DNA of 64,000 nucleotides. Origin: Bacillota bacterium. GTDB lineage: Bacteria; Bacillota; Clostridia; Acetivibrionales; DSM-1351. Under the pieces are notes generated by a model, which ran no database searches, was not told the origin of the DNA, and saw only the letters and a program-made list of their open reading frames with translations. Each line of letters begins with the position of its first letter. Within the stretch, counting starts at the first letter, position 1. Location: contig JAEXFI010000055.1 of NCBI GenBank assembly GCA_023400235.1, positions 1-64,000 on the forward strand, given 5' to 3'. The translations under genes were made by a program, and so were the position numbers. Below are positions 53,928-62,947 of this stretch, piece after piece.

Positions 53928-55175
53928 TTATTTACTGTTAACAAGTTTCTTTTCTATATCAGCAAGCCCAAATATTCCTTCTATGGTTAATTCGAAGAAG
54001 CTGCCCATATCTGTTGCATATCCATCTCTAATAAGTACTTCAAACAGTTCAAGTAGAATTTCGTATTTTTTACTTCCGTATTTATTCCTATAGTAAAGCT
54101 TTTCAAGCTTTTTCCCTCTAAGGCTGTATAGAAATTCTCTGACTAACTGCCCGGTTCCGTCAAGCTTTTCAACAAGTTTGGAGCAAGAGCCTCTTTCCCA
54201 ACAGTTCTGTATGTATTCACCAATATTATCAACATTGGCTATTACATGATTTCTGTAATAGCTGTATGCTCCTGCACCTAATCCAATCCACTCTCCGCCG
54301 GATACTTGATTTACACTGTATTGGTAAGCGCGCTTTTTCTGATTGATGAAATGATACAGCATGTATTGCTCATAGCCGCAAGCCACAAGATACTTCTGGG
54401 CCTCCTCCAAGGTGTGCCTTTGGTCAGCCCGACTCAAAAAATTATCCTGATACTTTATGTAATTATCATAGAATACGGAATTGGGCTCTATTCTCAAAGG
54501 ATAAAGTGAAACATGGTTAATGCCCAATTCTTTTGTAATATCAATGTCCCTAATGGTTGTATCCAGATTTGACATGGGTAAATTGCAAATAAGATCAATG
54601 CCTAAAGAATTAAACGGCTTCCCCGCCAAACTGTCGATTAAATCATATACCTGCTTGAAATTGTAACCTCGGTTGATGGTTTTCAATACGTGGTTGTCAA
54701 ATGTCTGTATACCTATGTTTAATGAAACATTACCCAACGACGAAAGCAGATTCAGCTTTTCAGGAGTTAATGACAGGGGATTTGATTCAAATACGATCTC
54801 AATATCATTCAAGTCACTTTTAAACCGGCTAAACGCCATTACTATTTCAAGGATTTGATGCTCCGAAAGCAGCGAAGGCGTTCCGCCCCCAAAATGGATA
54901 CATTGGATATGACAGAGTCTGAATAGATCCTGATAATATTCGATTTCCCTTTTCAGCGCCTGAATATAGGCTTCCATATCCAGACTGGTAAAATGTAAAT
55001 CTGTATCAATCGAACAGAAGAAACACCTTTTTTCACAAAAGGGAATATGAATATAAACATCTATATCCTGCCGTATGATACTACCTAGCTCAATATTGTT
55101 ATCTCCCGGATTTGAAAATGGCTGAAAAGACAAGACTGAATTGCTATCTTCCTGTGATGTGTTATTTAACCGCAT
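53928..55175 (-). CDS. HemN/HemW-like radical SAM enzyme
   Basis: A 415-residue radical SAM protein of the coproporphyrinogen-oxidase-like group. YIHIPFC47-EKR-C51-FF-C54 binds the cluster, and HFGGGTPSLL and the late GLGAGAYSYYRN are family marks, including the second-SAM region. Many HemN-like enzymes in product loci are class C methyltransferases or cyclopropanases, not porphyrin enzymes. Its place directly after two carrier-protein genes supports such a tailoring role. I chose the ATG at 55175 with AGGAG nine bases upstream. Confidence 0.82.
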   Translation of the reverse strand: MRLNNTSQEDSNSVLSFQPFSNPGDNNIELGSIIRQDIDVYIHIPFCEKRCFFCSIDTDLHFTSLDMEAYIQALKREIEYYQDLFRLCHIQCIHFGGGTPSLLSEHQILEIVMAFSRFKSDLNDIEIVFESNPLSLTPEKLNLLSSLGNVSLNIGIQTFDNHVLKTINRGYNFKQVYDLIDSLAGKPFNSLGIDLICNLPMSNLDTTIRDIDITKELGINHVSLYPLRIEPNSVFYDNYIKYQDNFLSRADQRHTLEEAQKYLVACGYEQYMLYHFINQKKRAYQYSVNQVSGGEWIGLGAGAYSYYRNHVIANVDNIGEYIQNCWERGSCSKLVEKLDGTGQLVREFLYSLRGKKLEKLYYRNKYGSKKYEILLELFEVLIRDGYATDMGSFFELTIEGIFGLADIEKKLVNSK

Positions 55176-55187
55176 TTTCACCTACTC

Positions 55188-55418
55188 CTATGAACATATG
55201 TGTTCATATAAATATTTTACTTTATCAAATTTTTTGTAAGACAAGTCATCATCTGTAAATTCCATATCATACTCTTCTTCTATGTCTATAACGAGCTTGA
55301 CAAATTTGTAGGAGTCAAACCCCAAATCCTCTAAACTGCTTTCCATAGTTACAGTCAAACCCTCTTTAATATATTGACCGATTAATTCAATCAGTCTTTC
55401 TTCACTAATAATGTTCAA
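55188..55418 (-). CDS. free acyl/peptidyl carrier protein 2
   Basis: A 76-residue four-helix carrier protein. The phosphopantetheine site is LGFDSYKF, with Ser in the DS pair. The acidic third helix (EEEYDMEFTDDD) is usual. It starts at TTG with GGAGG upstream. It is the second of two free carriers in a row, about 85 bases apart, between the AMP ligase and the HemN-like enzyme. Confidence 0.88.
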   Translation of the reverse strand: MNIISEERLIELIGQYIKEGLTVTMESSLEDLGFDSYKFVKLVIDIEEEYDMEFTDDDLSYKKFDKVKYLYEHICS

Positions 55419-55502
55419 GTTACTACCTCCATTTATGTATTTTTATTAAGTTCCCAATGCTCATAACAACCGTTTGCTACATGAAAAGACACCTTTTATA
55501 AA

Positions 55503-55739
55503 TTAAGCGGTTTTGGTATTTTCCGAAACCATGTTTATAATATCTTCTACAAACTGATATCTTGTAAAAATCAAATTCTCGTCTTCCAAATCAATATTAA
55601 ACTCTTTTTCTATCTGCACCAGAATATGTATCATGCTAATTGAATCAATTTTTGCATCCAGAAGACTGTCACCGGGCTTTACATTTTTTTTTGATACTTC
55701 ATTTATGATTCCAAGGGTTCTTTCGATGACCTGCTCCAT
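55503..55739 (-). CDS. free acyl/peptidyl carrier protein 1
   Basis: A 78-residue carrier protein with the attachment motif KIDSISMIHIL (Ser of DS). The helix pattern EKEFNIDLEDEN follows. AAAGGAGG precedes the ATG. It comes 57 bases after the AMP ligase gene and is the most likely carrier loaded by that enzyme. Confidence 0.9.
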   Translation of the reverse strand: MEQVIERTLGIINEVSKKNVKPGDSLLDAKIDSISMIHILVQIEKEFNIDLEDENLIFTRYQFVEDIINMVSENTKTA

Positions 55740-55795
55740 ATTACTCCTCCTTTCTTCCTTGGATTTTTTAAGGTTTGTATGGTTACTAACCCTGT

Positions 55796-57277
55796 TTACT
55801 GAACCTCTCTGCCAACATCATGTCTTCTTACCTTTCCGGATCTTGTTTTGGGCAGTTTCTCAATTACGGTTACTTCTTTAGGTATCTTGTGCATTGGCAG
55901 CTTTGTATAACAAAATGACAATAATGCCTGCTTGTCTATTGTTGGCTCTGCAACAATGTAAGCAACAGGCACTTCGCCGCGTTCCTCATCCTTTTTCCCA
56001 ATTACGACGGCTTCCCGGATGCCCTGGAATTGGCATATTATATTTTCAATCTCCAAAGGGTTGATTTTTTTGCCGGAGGTGTTAATCATATTTTGCTTTC
56101 TGCTTTTTATATATACAGAACCATCCTCTGTCATATAACCCAGGTCATTTGTATTGAACCAGCCGTCTTCCAGGATTATTCCGGTTAAAGCCTTTTTATT
56201 TGTATCGTAATAACCCGGAGAGACAGTGTTTGATTTTACATATATCTCAAACAGCGGATGGTCGTCACCTTCATCGTTTATCTTCTCGCCTAATCTTACC
56301 TGCACGTTGGACAGAGGTGTACCTACGCTCAAAAGATTACCTTCATGCATGTTTTCATAAAGCGTGGTAATACCGCCCAGTTCGGACATCCCATACATAT
56401 TGTTGATTCTTATGCCTGTTTTGGTGTATATATTATTAACTATCTCACTGCTTATGACCCCTCCGGCAGAAAAAGCAATTCTTAAGTTCAACCTGTCCTC
56501 GCAGTTGTCCAGCAATAATTTGTAATGAATGGGCAATCCCACAAAAATCGAATATCCGTTATTATTCAATTCATTGTGCAGCTTATTGATAGTGGTAAAT
56601 GGATTAATGAATTTAACCGTGGCACCACTTGCGAAATAAGGAATACTGCCGCTTCCAAAGCCATATACATGGGAAAACGAGGCAGCACATAACACTTTGT
56701 CTTTCGAAGCAATACTGAAGGTTTCAATATTATTTATTGCATCTTTTAAAATATTGTCTTGTGTCCTCACAACTGCTTTGGGCATGTCTGTGGACCCGGA
56801 TGAGAAAAATATGACCGCACCCTTTAAAGCCTTTTGATTGCATAGGCCTTTCCAGCTTCCATCCAGGCTTTGATGCTTATAAATAAATATGGGAGCATCC
56901 TTGATGCTGGTTCCGTATTCCAGTCTGTGGTATGGTGCCGACTTCACATCAATATTGAGGGCTGTATCCGTGATAAGGTAATCGGGAGAAAAGACTCCCA
57001 AATGTTTTTCCAATTCATATTCACTAAGGTTAGGGTCCATCATTAGCTGGATGCTTCCCATCTCACTGAGCGCACTAAATGAAAAAAAACCAAGATAGCT
57101 CTTCTTCAGCAGAACGGCTACACTGTTATCCGGCCCTAGTCCCGATTGGCAAAAGCCTTTTTTCAGTATTTCTACAAGCTCCAGATATTCCTGAAAAGAG
57201 ATTTTCTTATCTTCATACTCAATTATTGTTTTGTCTTTACTTCCGGCGAATGCGTTTTTAATCATTTCACAGACCAT
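55796..57277 (-). CDS. free-standing aryl/acyl-AMP ligase
   Basis: A 493-residue ANL enzyme without a carrier domain. IFFSSGSTDMPK is the P-loop, NNMYGMSELGG the A5 core, NTNDLGY the A7 region, and the catalytic Lys lies in RSGKVRR. The A4 segment SFSHVYGFG has no Asp for an alpha-amino group, so the substrate is a carboxylic acid such as an aryl or fatty acid. With a full pabABC set in the operon, 4-aminobenzoate is a good candidate. Two free carrier proteins follow directly, fitting a load-and-transfer role. AAGGAAG precedes the ATG. Confidence 0.85.
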   Translation of the reverse strand: MVCEMIKNAFAGSKDKTIIEYEDKKISFQEYLELVEILKKGFCQSGLGPDNSVAVLLKKSYLGFFSFSALSEMGSIQLMMDPNLSEYELEKHLGVFSPDYLITDTALNIDVKSAPYHRLEYGTSIKDAPIFIYKHQSLDGSWKGLCNQKALKGAVIFFSSGSTDMPKAVVRTQDNILKDAINNIETFSIASKDKVLCAASFSHVYGFGSGSIPYFASGATVKFINPFTTINKLHNELNNNGYSIFVGLPIHYKLLLDNCEDRLNLRIAFSAGGVISSEIVNNIYTKTGIRINNMYGMSELGGITTLYENMHEGNLLSVGTPLSNVQVRLGEKINDEGDDHPLFEIYVKSNTVSPGYYDTNKKALTGIILEDGWFNTNDLGYMTEDGSVYIKSRKQNMINTSGKKINPLEIENIICQFQGIREAVVIGKKDEERGEVPVAYIVAEPTIDKQALLSFCYTKLPMHKIPKEVTVIEKLPKTRSGKVRRHDVGREVQ

Positions 57278-57303
57278 TAATCACACTTCCTTTCCATTAT
57301 CAA

Positions 57304-58233
57304 TTACTTTGAGAATGCCACAATCAGCCTGTCTATAGTCTCATATTCCAGCGAGCAGATTTCCTCTATCAAGGTGCCTATCCTGTCTCTTTTTATTTGA
57401 AAGGTATCAGTTATAAATGTCTTTAAGACTGACATGGCAAGTTTATCCCATAGCTCGCTTAACCTGTTTATATCACTAATCTCATCTTCCAGCCCGATTT
57501 TGTAATCCGCGTCAAATCTGGTCAGCATCCAGGCATACAATATTCTGTATCGGGAAAAGCTTTTTAACTTACGTAATAAAATACTGGTGTAAAAGTCAGC
57601 ACTATCGATTTCCCTTTTTATATCCATGTTAAATACATCCTGGGCAAACAGACGTCCTTCTGAAAGCAGGGAGGGAGTATCAATCCCCTTTAAATACCTT
57701 AGAAATAATTCCTTTATGTCCAAGAGGCTTTTGCTTTTATTACGAAGCTGTATAAACCTTAGGTTTAAGGCTTTATTTATAAGCTCGTCTTTACTCAGAA
57801 CACACTTTTGCAAATTAAAATATGGATCCTTGCAAAAGTAGTGTTCCTCATCCTCCGACATAACCAGATATGTATGTCCAACGTGATATTTGTGATAGTA
57901 ATCCGTCCAGGGACAGTCATATATATCACAAGACACTATAACCGGTCTGGCTGCCCTCATTTCTCTGCCAATAAGCTGCTTTATAAAGGACACCTTCTCA
58001 CCGGCAGGGGGTATGTCCACTATGTGGTAATCACACTGACTGTTGATTGGCATGGTGTCATCTTTTATCCAGCGTATGGTAAGGTTCTCCCCAACAGTTG
58101 TATTCTTTCTTTCGTAACGATACGTAAAGAAATCTATAAACAAGTAATCACCCTTCGTTTGTCCGTAATAATCGCTTAAATCTGTTATACAACTGAAATA
58201 GCAATCGTACAGGTTTTTATTTATTTCATCCAA
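57304..58233 (-). CDS. BtrH-like acyltransferase-fold protein (copy 3)
   Basis: A 309-residue protein with the BtrH-type N-terminal fold. Cys11 starts the pattern C-x12-Y-G. SCDIYDCPWTDYY-x-K-x-H-x-x-H120 and K-D136-P complete the likely Cys-His-Asp set. The C-terminal half (about 165-309) is helical. It directly follows the Ser-specific A-T gene and precedes the AMP ligase gene. By analogy with BtrH it would pass an acyl unit from a carrier protein to an amine. TTG start with AAGGAGA eight bases upstream. The motif similarity to the proteins at 60112 and 33478 and to the NRPS C-terminus is visible; a decision on activity is not possible. Confidence 0.7.
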   Translation of the reverse strand: MDEINKNLYDCYFSCITDLSDYYGQTKGDYLFIDFFTYRYERKNTTVGENLTIRWIKDDTMPINSQCDYHIVDIPPAGEKVSFIKQLIGREMRAARPVIVSCDIYDCPWTDYYHKYHVGHTYLVMSEDEEHYFCKDPYFNLQKCVLSKDELINKALNLRFIQLRNKSKSLLDIKELFLRYLKGIDTPSLLSEGRLFAQDVFNMDIKREIDSADFYTSILLRKLKSFSRYRILYAWMLTRFDADYKIGLEDEISDINRLSELWDKLAMSVLKTFITDTFQIKRDRIGTLIEEICSLEYETIDRLIVAFSK

Positions 58234-58255
58234 TTTAGAATCTCCTTATATTGAT

Positions 58256-60055
58256 TTAATCTTTTCTGGTTAATTTCGATTTGACATATTCGGAAATATC
58301 CCTGATTGTAGGAAAAGCCCTGGTTATTTGCTTATCCTCATCAAATTCAATATTGAATCTTGACTCCATATTTATAATGAATGTGACAAACATAATGGAA
58401 TCAATGCCAATATCAGATATTGATGAACTCATAACAACATCCGGGTTAAGCTCTCTGCTTAAGAGCTTTTCCATTTCCGATAAAAGGGCTTTTTCTACAA
58501 ATGGCAGCTCTTTATTTGCATATATATCACTAGCTTTGGAGCAGTGTGAGGACAGGTAATCATTTACCATTCCCCTTCTGTCGATTTTCCCGCTGGATGT
58601 ATACAGAAAGGTATCAGTTTCCACAAATTCATCAGGAATCATGTAATCAGGCAGCTTTTTTAGCAAATGGGATTTTATTTCTATTGGGTTCAATTGCCTT
58701 TTGCTTTTATAGAATACTGTAAGGTAAATGCTGCCATTGTTATCAATTACACAGGCAATGGCCTGAGATACAGCTTCATGCTGCTGAAGGACGCATTCTA
58801 TTTCTTCAAGTTCAACCCGGTTACCCCTGATTTTCACCTGATTATCTATCCGCCCTATGTATTCAACCTGATTATTACTCCACCTGCCCAAATCACCCGA
58901 CCTGAACATTTTCTCACCAATACAGAAGGGATTGTCCAGGAACCTCTCCGCAGTGAGTTTTGGATTGTTTATGTAGCCCCTTCCCACACCTTGTCCAGTA
59001 ATATATATTTCACCCGCATCACCTGGGGGGCAAAGGCGTTGATTCTCGTCAAGTATATATATGTCCGTGTTTGAAATAGGACGCCCGATTGGTATTATCT
59101 TCTTATCACTGCCATAAGCGGTACAATCAAAATATGTCACATCCACAGTGGCCTCTGTAGGTCCATACAGATTATGCAGTTCAGTGTGATTTGTCCTATA
59201 CAGCAATTCCTCGAATTTTTCAACCACTGCAAAGCTCAGTGCCTCACCACTGGCATAAACTTTTTTCAGGCTTTTTAATCTGCTGCTGCAATTTTTATAG
59301 GCTGTATATTCCAAAAATACATTCAGCATGGACGGAACAAAATGACAGATTGTTATCTTCCTGTCTTCAATTGTTTTTATCAGACACTCCACATCGCTTT
59401 CACGTCCATGTTGGTATAGGAACACACTTGAACCGGCAAAAAACCATAGGAAAATTTCCCAAACCGATACATCAAATGTAAATGGAGTTTTCTGGAGTAA
59501 TATATCATGCTCCGATATTTTATACTGGCTTTGCATCCAGACAAGCCTGTTAACCACTGAATGATGCTCAATCATCACTCCTTTAGGCATACCTGTGGAG
59601 CCGGAGGTGTATATGACATAAGCCAGGCTGGAGGATGGGAATTGCAGGTTCAGATTGGTATCCTCGCCTTTGGGCTCAATTGTGCTCACATCAATGCAGC
59701 TCCCTCGCCAATGGCGCAAATCAGTAGGCCCGGATACCAGGCTTACCTTGGTGCCGCTGTTTTCCAGCATATAGCTTATCCGTTCCCCGGGATAATCCTT
59801 ATTGACAGGCAGATATGCCGCACCGGCTTTTATGACTGCAAGAATACTGATTATCATATTGATATTGCGTTCCATGATAACGGCTACAATATCTTCATTT
59901 TTAACACCCTTCTCCAGCAATACCCTGGCCAATTGATTGGATTTTTTATTAAGCTGGCTATATGTAAGGGATAGTTCATAATCCTCAACAGCAATTCTGT
60001 CAGGGGACTTTTTTACCTGTTCCTCAAAAAAGACATTAATTGTTTTTCCATTCAT
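58256..60055 (-). CDS. free A-T protein, predicted serine-activating
   Basis: A 599-residue two-domain NRPS protein: adenylation (about 10-500) and carrier (about 520-599, IGIDSIMFV). The ten specificity residues read DVWHYSLVDK to me, eight of ten equal to the serine code DVWHLSLIDK. There is no C domain. I chose the ATG at 60055 because GAGGATG lies six bases before it and A domains start at this point; an earlier TTG overlaps the previous stop. A BtrH-like gene precedes and another follows it, so its aminoacyl-thioester may be handled by these instead of a C domain. Confidence 0.88.
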   Translation of the reverse strand: MNGKTINVFFEEQVKKSPDRIAVEDYELSLTYSQLNKKSNQLARVLLEKGVKNEDIVAVIMERNINMIISILAVIKAGAAYLPVNKDYPGERISYMLENSGTKVSLVSGPTDLRHWRGSCIDVSTIEPKGEDTNLNLQFPSSSLAYVIYTSGSTGMPKGVMIEHHSVVNRLVWMQSQYKISEHDILLQKTPFTFDVSVWEIFLWFFAGSSVFLYQHGRESDVECLIKTIEDRKITICHFVPSMLNVFLEYTAYKNCSSRLKSLKKVYASGEALSFAVVEKFEELLYRTNHTELHNLYGPTEATVDVTYFDCTAYGSDKKIIPIGRPISNTDIYILDENQRLCPPGDAGEIYITGQGVGRGYINNPKLTAERFLDNPFCIGEKMFRSGDLGRWSNNQVEYIGRIDNQVKIRGNRVELEEIECVLQQHEAVSQAIACVIDNNGSIYLTVFYKSKRQLNPIEIKSHLLKKLPDYMIPDEFVETDTFLYTSSGKIDRRGMVNDYLSSHCSKASDIYANKELPFVEKALLSEMEKLLSRELNPDVVMSSSISDIGIDSIMFVTFIINMESRFNIEFDEDKQITRAFPTIRDISEYVKSKLTRKD

Positions 60056-60111
60056 AAAACATCCTCGCAGCTCTTTGTCGGTAATTTTCAAAGCCTTTAC
60101 AAAGCGAGCAT

Positions 60112-61065
60112 TCAAATGCTGCCCTTCCGGCTCAATAGCTTCTTCATGGCATTTGTAATGCTTATATCCAAATCATAGATATTGTTGATAATCTGTTTCA
60201 GCTTATCCATATCAAGTCTATTTTTTATAGTACTTTTTATAAGAAAGCCCTTTAGAAATTCAAATTTATCAGCCGATGCCAAAATATCCGTGCATACATT
60301 TTGAAAGCCGGAAGGTCCAAATTTTTTTTCAACATATTGAAGGCCTTGGATAAAAGAGTATTTATCCTCGGCTATTATTTTTAATTTCAGCAGCAATTTT
60401 GAGATATCAGCATTGCTTATATCCCCAATTTCAGCAGAAATATCAAAATTTTCCTCCAAAAGCTTCATAAATGTCAACCGTTCCTCATTAATGGCTTCCT
60501 CGTGGTCTATAAATATAGTTTCATTCATAACGCTGAACACCGCCTCTTTTGTCAAATCAGGAGGCGGACCTGGTTCAGCGCTTACAAACCACTTACCCAG
60601 TTCAAGCAATTCGTCGACAGGAATACTTATAAGCCCTGTGCCGGGGTAGTAAATATCTCCACAGGTACAATGTCTGCTTCTGTTATCAATATGGAGTATA
60701 AGAAAATAATGATTGAAATGAGCTTTATTATATAAGGGTGTCCAGCTACAGTAAAAGGGATCGGCAAATACTCCTACAGGGTATTTTTCCAGTTCGGAAA
60801 CTAAAAAAGAATATATGTCTGATATATCCTTTTTCTCACGGTATTTTAGTTCGACACCTATAAGTTCACGCAAGACTTTTACTGAAACAGTTTCATCACT
60901 TATTTTAAGCCTTTCGGCCAGTAGCCCTGACCCTGATATATACGAAGAGTAATATTTTTTTAAAAGGTAGAGCTTACTTTCCAGGCCATAATGTTTTAAT
61001 AGGGCCAACATCATGCTATCGAAGCAAAAGCTCCCTTCCGGGTTATCAAGGTTTATATTCCACAC
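60112..61065 (-). CDS. BtrH-like acyltransferase-fold protein (copy 2)
   Basis: A 317-residue protein with the same N-terminal fold as the protein at 57304. Cys14 starts C-x12-Y-G; ADPFYCSWTPLY-x-K-x-H-x-x-H119 follows; D137 lies in C-G-D-I-Y. The C-terminal region is helical and acidic. It lies between two A-T genes, in the order A-T, BtrH-like, A-T, BtrH-like. GTG start with GGGAGA six bases upstream. A carrier-to-amine acyl transfer is inferred from BtrH of butirosin; a peptidase or release role is possible because the fold is papain-like. Confidence 0.7.
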   Translation of the reverse strand: MWNINLDNPEGSFCFDSMMLALLKHYGLESKLYLLKKYYSSYISGSGLLAERLKISDETVSVKVLRELIGVELKYREKKDISDIYSFLVSELEKYPVGVFADPFYCSWTPLYNKAHFNHYFLILHIDNRSRHCTCGDIYYPGTGLISIPVDELLELGKWFVSAEPGPPPDLTKEAVFSVMNETIFIDHEEAINEERLTFMKLLEENFDISAEIGDISNADISKLLLKLKIIAEDKYSFIQGLQYVEKKFGPSGFQNVCTDILASADKFEFLKGFLIKSTIKNRLDMDKLKQIINNIYDLDISITNAMKKLLSRKGSI

Positions 61066-61131
61066 ATTCTATCTCCCATGTAATATTGTCATTACCTTTT
61101 TGTCCACATCCCGAAATTCCAGATAATTTTT

Positions 61132-62916
61132 CTACGTGCCGTCTTTAATAAGCCGGGCCAATTTTTCCACTGTCAAATCATTAAATATGTGCTCCAGTGG
61201 CAGTTCCATGTTGAATTCAGTATATATTCTGGAAACCAGCAGCATTATTTTCATTGAATCCCCTCCACTTCCAATGAAAACGTCGTCTGTTCCGATAGTT
61301 TCAATCTCAAGTATTTCCCTCCAAAGCCCCAGCAGTTTTTCATCAAGTGAGCCTGGTTCTGAAACGGCTTCTTTTATAACAGTTTTTCTGGGATCGGGCA
61401 GCTTGCCGTAGTCGGTTTTCCCATTGGTTGTCAGAGGTATTTCATCCACTTGGCAGTAATAAGCCGGAACCATATACTCCGGAAGCAGCGACTTCATATA
61501 TTCCAGCATGGAATTTCTTGAAAGAAGCTCCTCCGAAACATAATAAGCAGCCAGACACCCTTCGCTTTCGGAAAAACCGCGCTCAAAGAAATGCACCACA
61601 CAAATTCTTACTCCGGGGTATCTGGATAACGCTCCTTCTATTTCGTCAATCTCCACCCTAAAACCCCGAATTTTAACTTGCTTGTCAAGCCTTCCGACGA
61701 ATTCCACATTATTATCCTGTGTCAGCCTGCCCAAATCGCCCGTTTTATAAATAACTCCCTCCAAATTGCTATTTTGCGGGTTCTTCAGAAATCTTTGCCG
61801 CGTTAATTCTTCATTTTTGTAATAGCCTAAGGTCCCATATGGTGTACGTATATGGATTTCGCCGGTTACTCCAGATTCACAGGCCTGCATGTCCGGATTC
61901 AAAATCAATGCTTCCGCCCCTTCCATAGCTTTTCCAACAGGTATATAATTTTTATCCAGGTCATCAGGGTTTATGAAATAAACCAGCTTTGCCAAGGTTG
62001 TCTCAGTGGGTCCATAAAGATTTACCAGTTGTACTCTGGTGCCGAACCTGGCATACCAGTCAGTCAAATCACCCGATAACAGCCTTTCGCCCGCAAGCAG
62101 CACGGAGCGGAGCTCCTGCAGCCTGTTCCGCTCCAGATCACCCCTGCAAAGTATACGGAACACTCCCGGCGTGCAGTGTATCATATTTACCCTTGACTTA
62201 TCGGCCCATCGGGCCAGTTCAAAGGGTGATAATATCACTTGCTTTCCCTCTGGAATACAAACAGTTCCTCCTGCAACAAGTGTGGTAAATACATCCCTTA
62301 GAAAAGGGTCATGGCAGGGGGGTGTCAACTGGCTTACCCGGGTATTCCCATCCATATGGAAGGTTTTTATCTCCCAGTTAATAAAGTGCATCAGGCTCTT
62401 ATTGCAGCCGATTATAGCCTTTGGCTTGTCGGTGGTTCCTGAGGAAAAATATATGTATATGGGCTCTTCTCCGGTACAGTCAAGAGCAGGAATGAAGGTT
62501 TCAGATTCCTCTAGATGAAAAATCCTATCATTGAATTCCAGACACCTTGTTTTACTATCTTCCCTGCTGCCAAGCAGCTGAGAAGAATTTTCATCACATA
62601 CCATGTATTCCACATCTGCCGTGTCAGCCAAAAGTTTCAAGCGTTTCTGAGGATAATCGGGATCCAGAGGTATGAATATACCTCCCACCTTCCAGATTGC
62701 TATAGCTGTTGCTATCAAAACACTTCTGTCATATGTCAGAACACCGATATGTGAATTTCTGCCTGCGCCCGACTCCAGCAAGCTTTCGGCAATTTTATCA
62801 GCTGCCCTGTCAACCTGAGCATATGTATATTTTTTCTCTCCATAATCTATGGCAATTCCATTGCTCCCATTGCGGAAGCTTTCTTTCAGCGCACCTTGTA
62901 TGTTGGAATAAATCAT
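61132..62916 (-). CDS. free A-T protein with unusual specificity code
   Basis: A 594-residue adenylation-carrier protein. IYIYFSSGTTDKPK is the P-loop, NLYGPTETT the A5 core, YKTGDLGRL the A7 motif, TTNGKTD the catalytic Lys region and GSGGDSMKIM the carrier site. The specificity residues read DPRHLALLAK to me; the HDPFLRD stretch differs from ordinary amino-acid codes, and I cannot assign a substrate. GGGAGA precedes the ATG. It follows the asparagine synthase-like gene by 31 bases and precedes a BtrH-like gene. Confidence 0.88.
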   Translation of the reverse strand: MIYSNIQGALKESFRNGSNGIAIDYGEKKYTYAQVDRAADKIAESLLESGAGRNSHIGVLTYDRSVLIATAIAIWKVGGIFIPLDPDYPQKRLKLLADTADVEYMVCDENSSQLLGSREDSKTRCLEFNDRIFHLEESETFIPALDCTGEEPIYIYFSSGTTDKPKAIIGCNKSLMHFINWEIKTFHMDGNTRVSQLTPPCHDPFLRDVFTTLVAGGTVCIPEGKQVILSPFELARWADKSRVNMIHCTPGVFRILCRGDLERNRLQELRSVLLAGERLLSGDLTDWYARFGTRVQLVNLYGPTETTLAKLVYFINPDDLDKNYIPVGKAMEGAEALILNPDMQACESGVTGEIHIRTPYGTLGYYKNEELTRQRFLKNPQNSNLEGVIYKTGDLGRLTQDNNVEFVGRLDKQVKIRGFRVEIDEIEGALSRYPGVRICVVHFFERGFSESEGCLAAYYVSEELLSRNSMLEYMKSLLPEYMVPAYYCQVDEIPLTTNGKTDYGKLPDPRKTVIKEAVSEPGSLDEKLLGLWREILEIETIGTDDVFIGSGGDSMKIMLLVSRIYTEFNMELPLEHIFNDLTVEKLARLIKDGT

Positions 62917-62947
62917 ATTCTATCTCCCTGGTAATTGGATAATCTGC

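Noticed and set aside
60056..60115. TTG start of the serine A-T gene overlapping the BtrH-like stop
   Set aside because: The downstream ATG at 60055 has a better ribosome site and matches where A domains begin.
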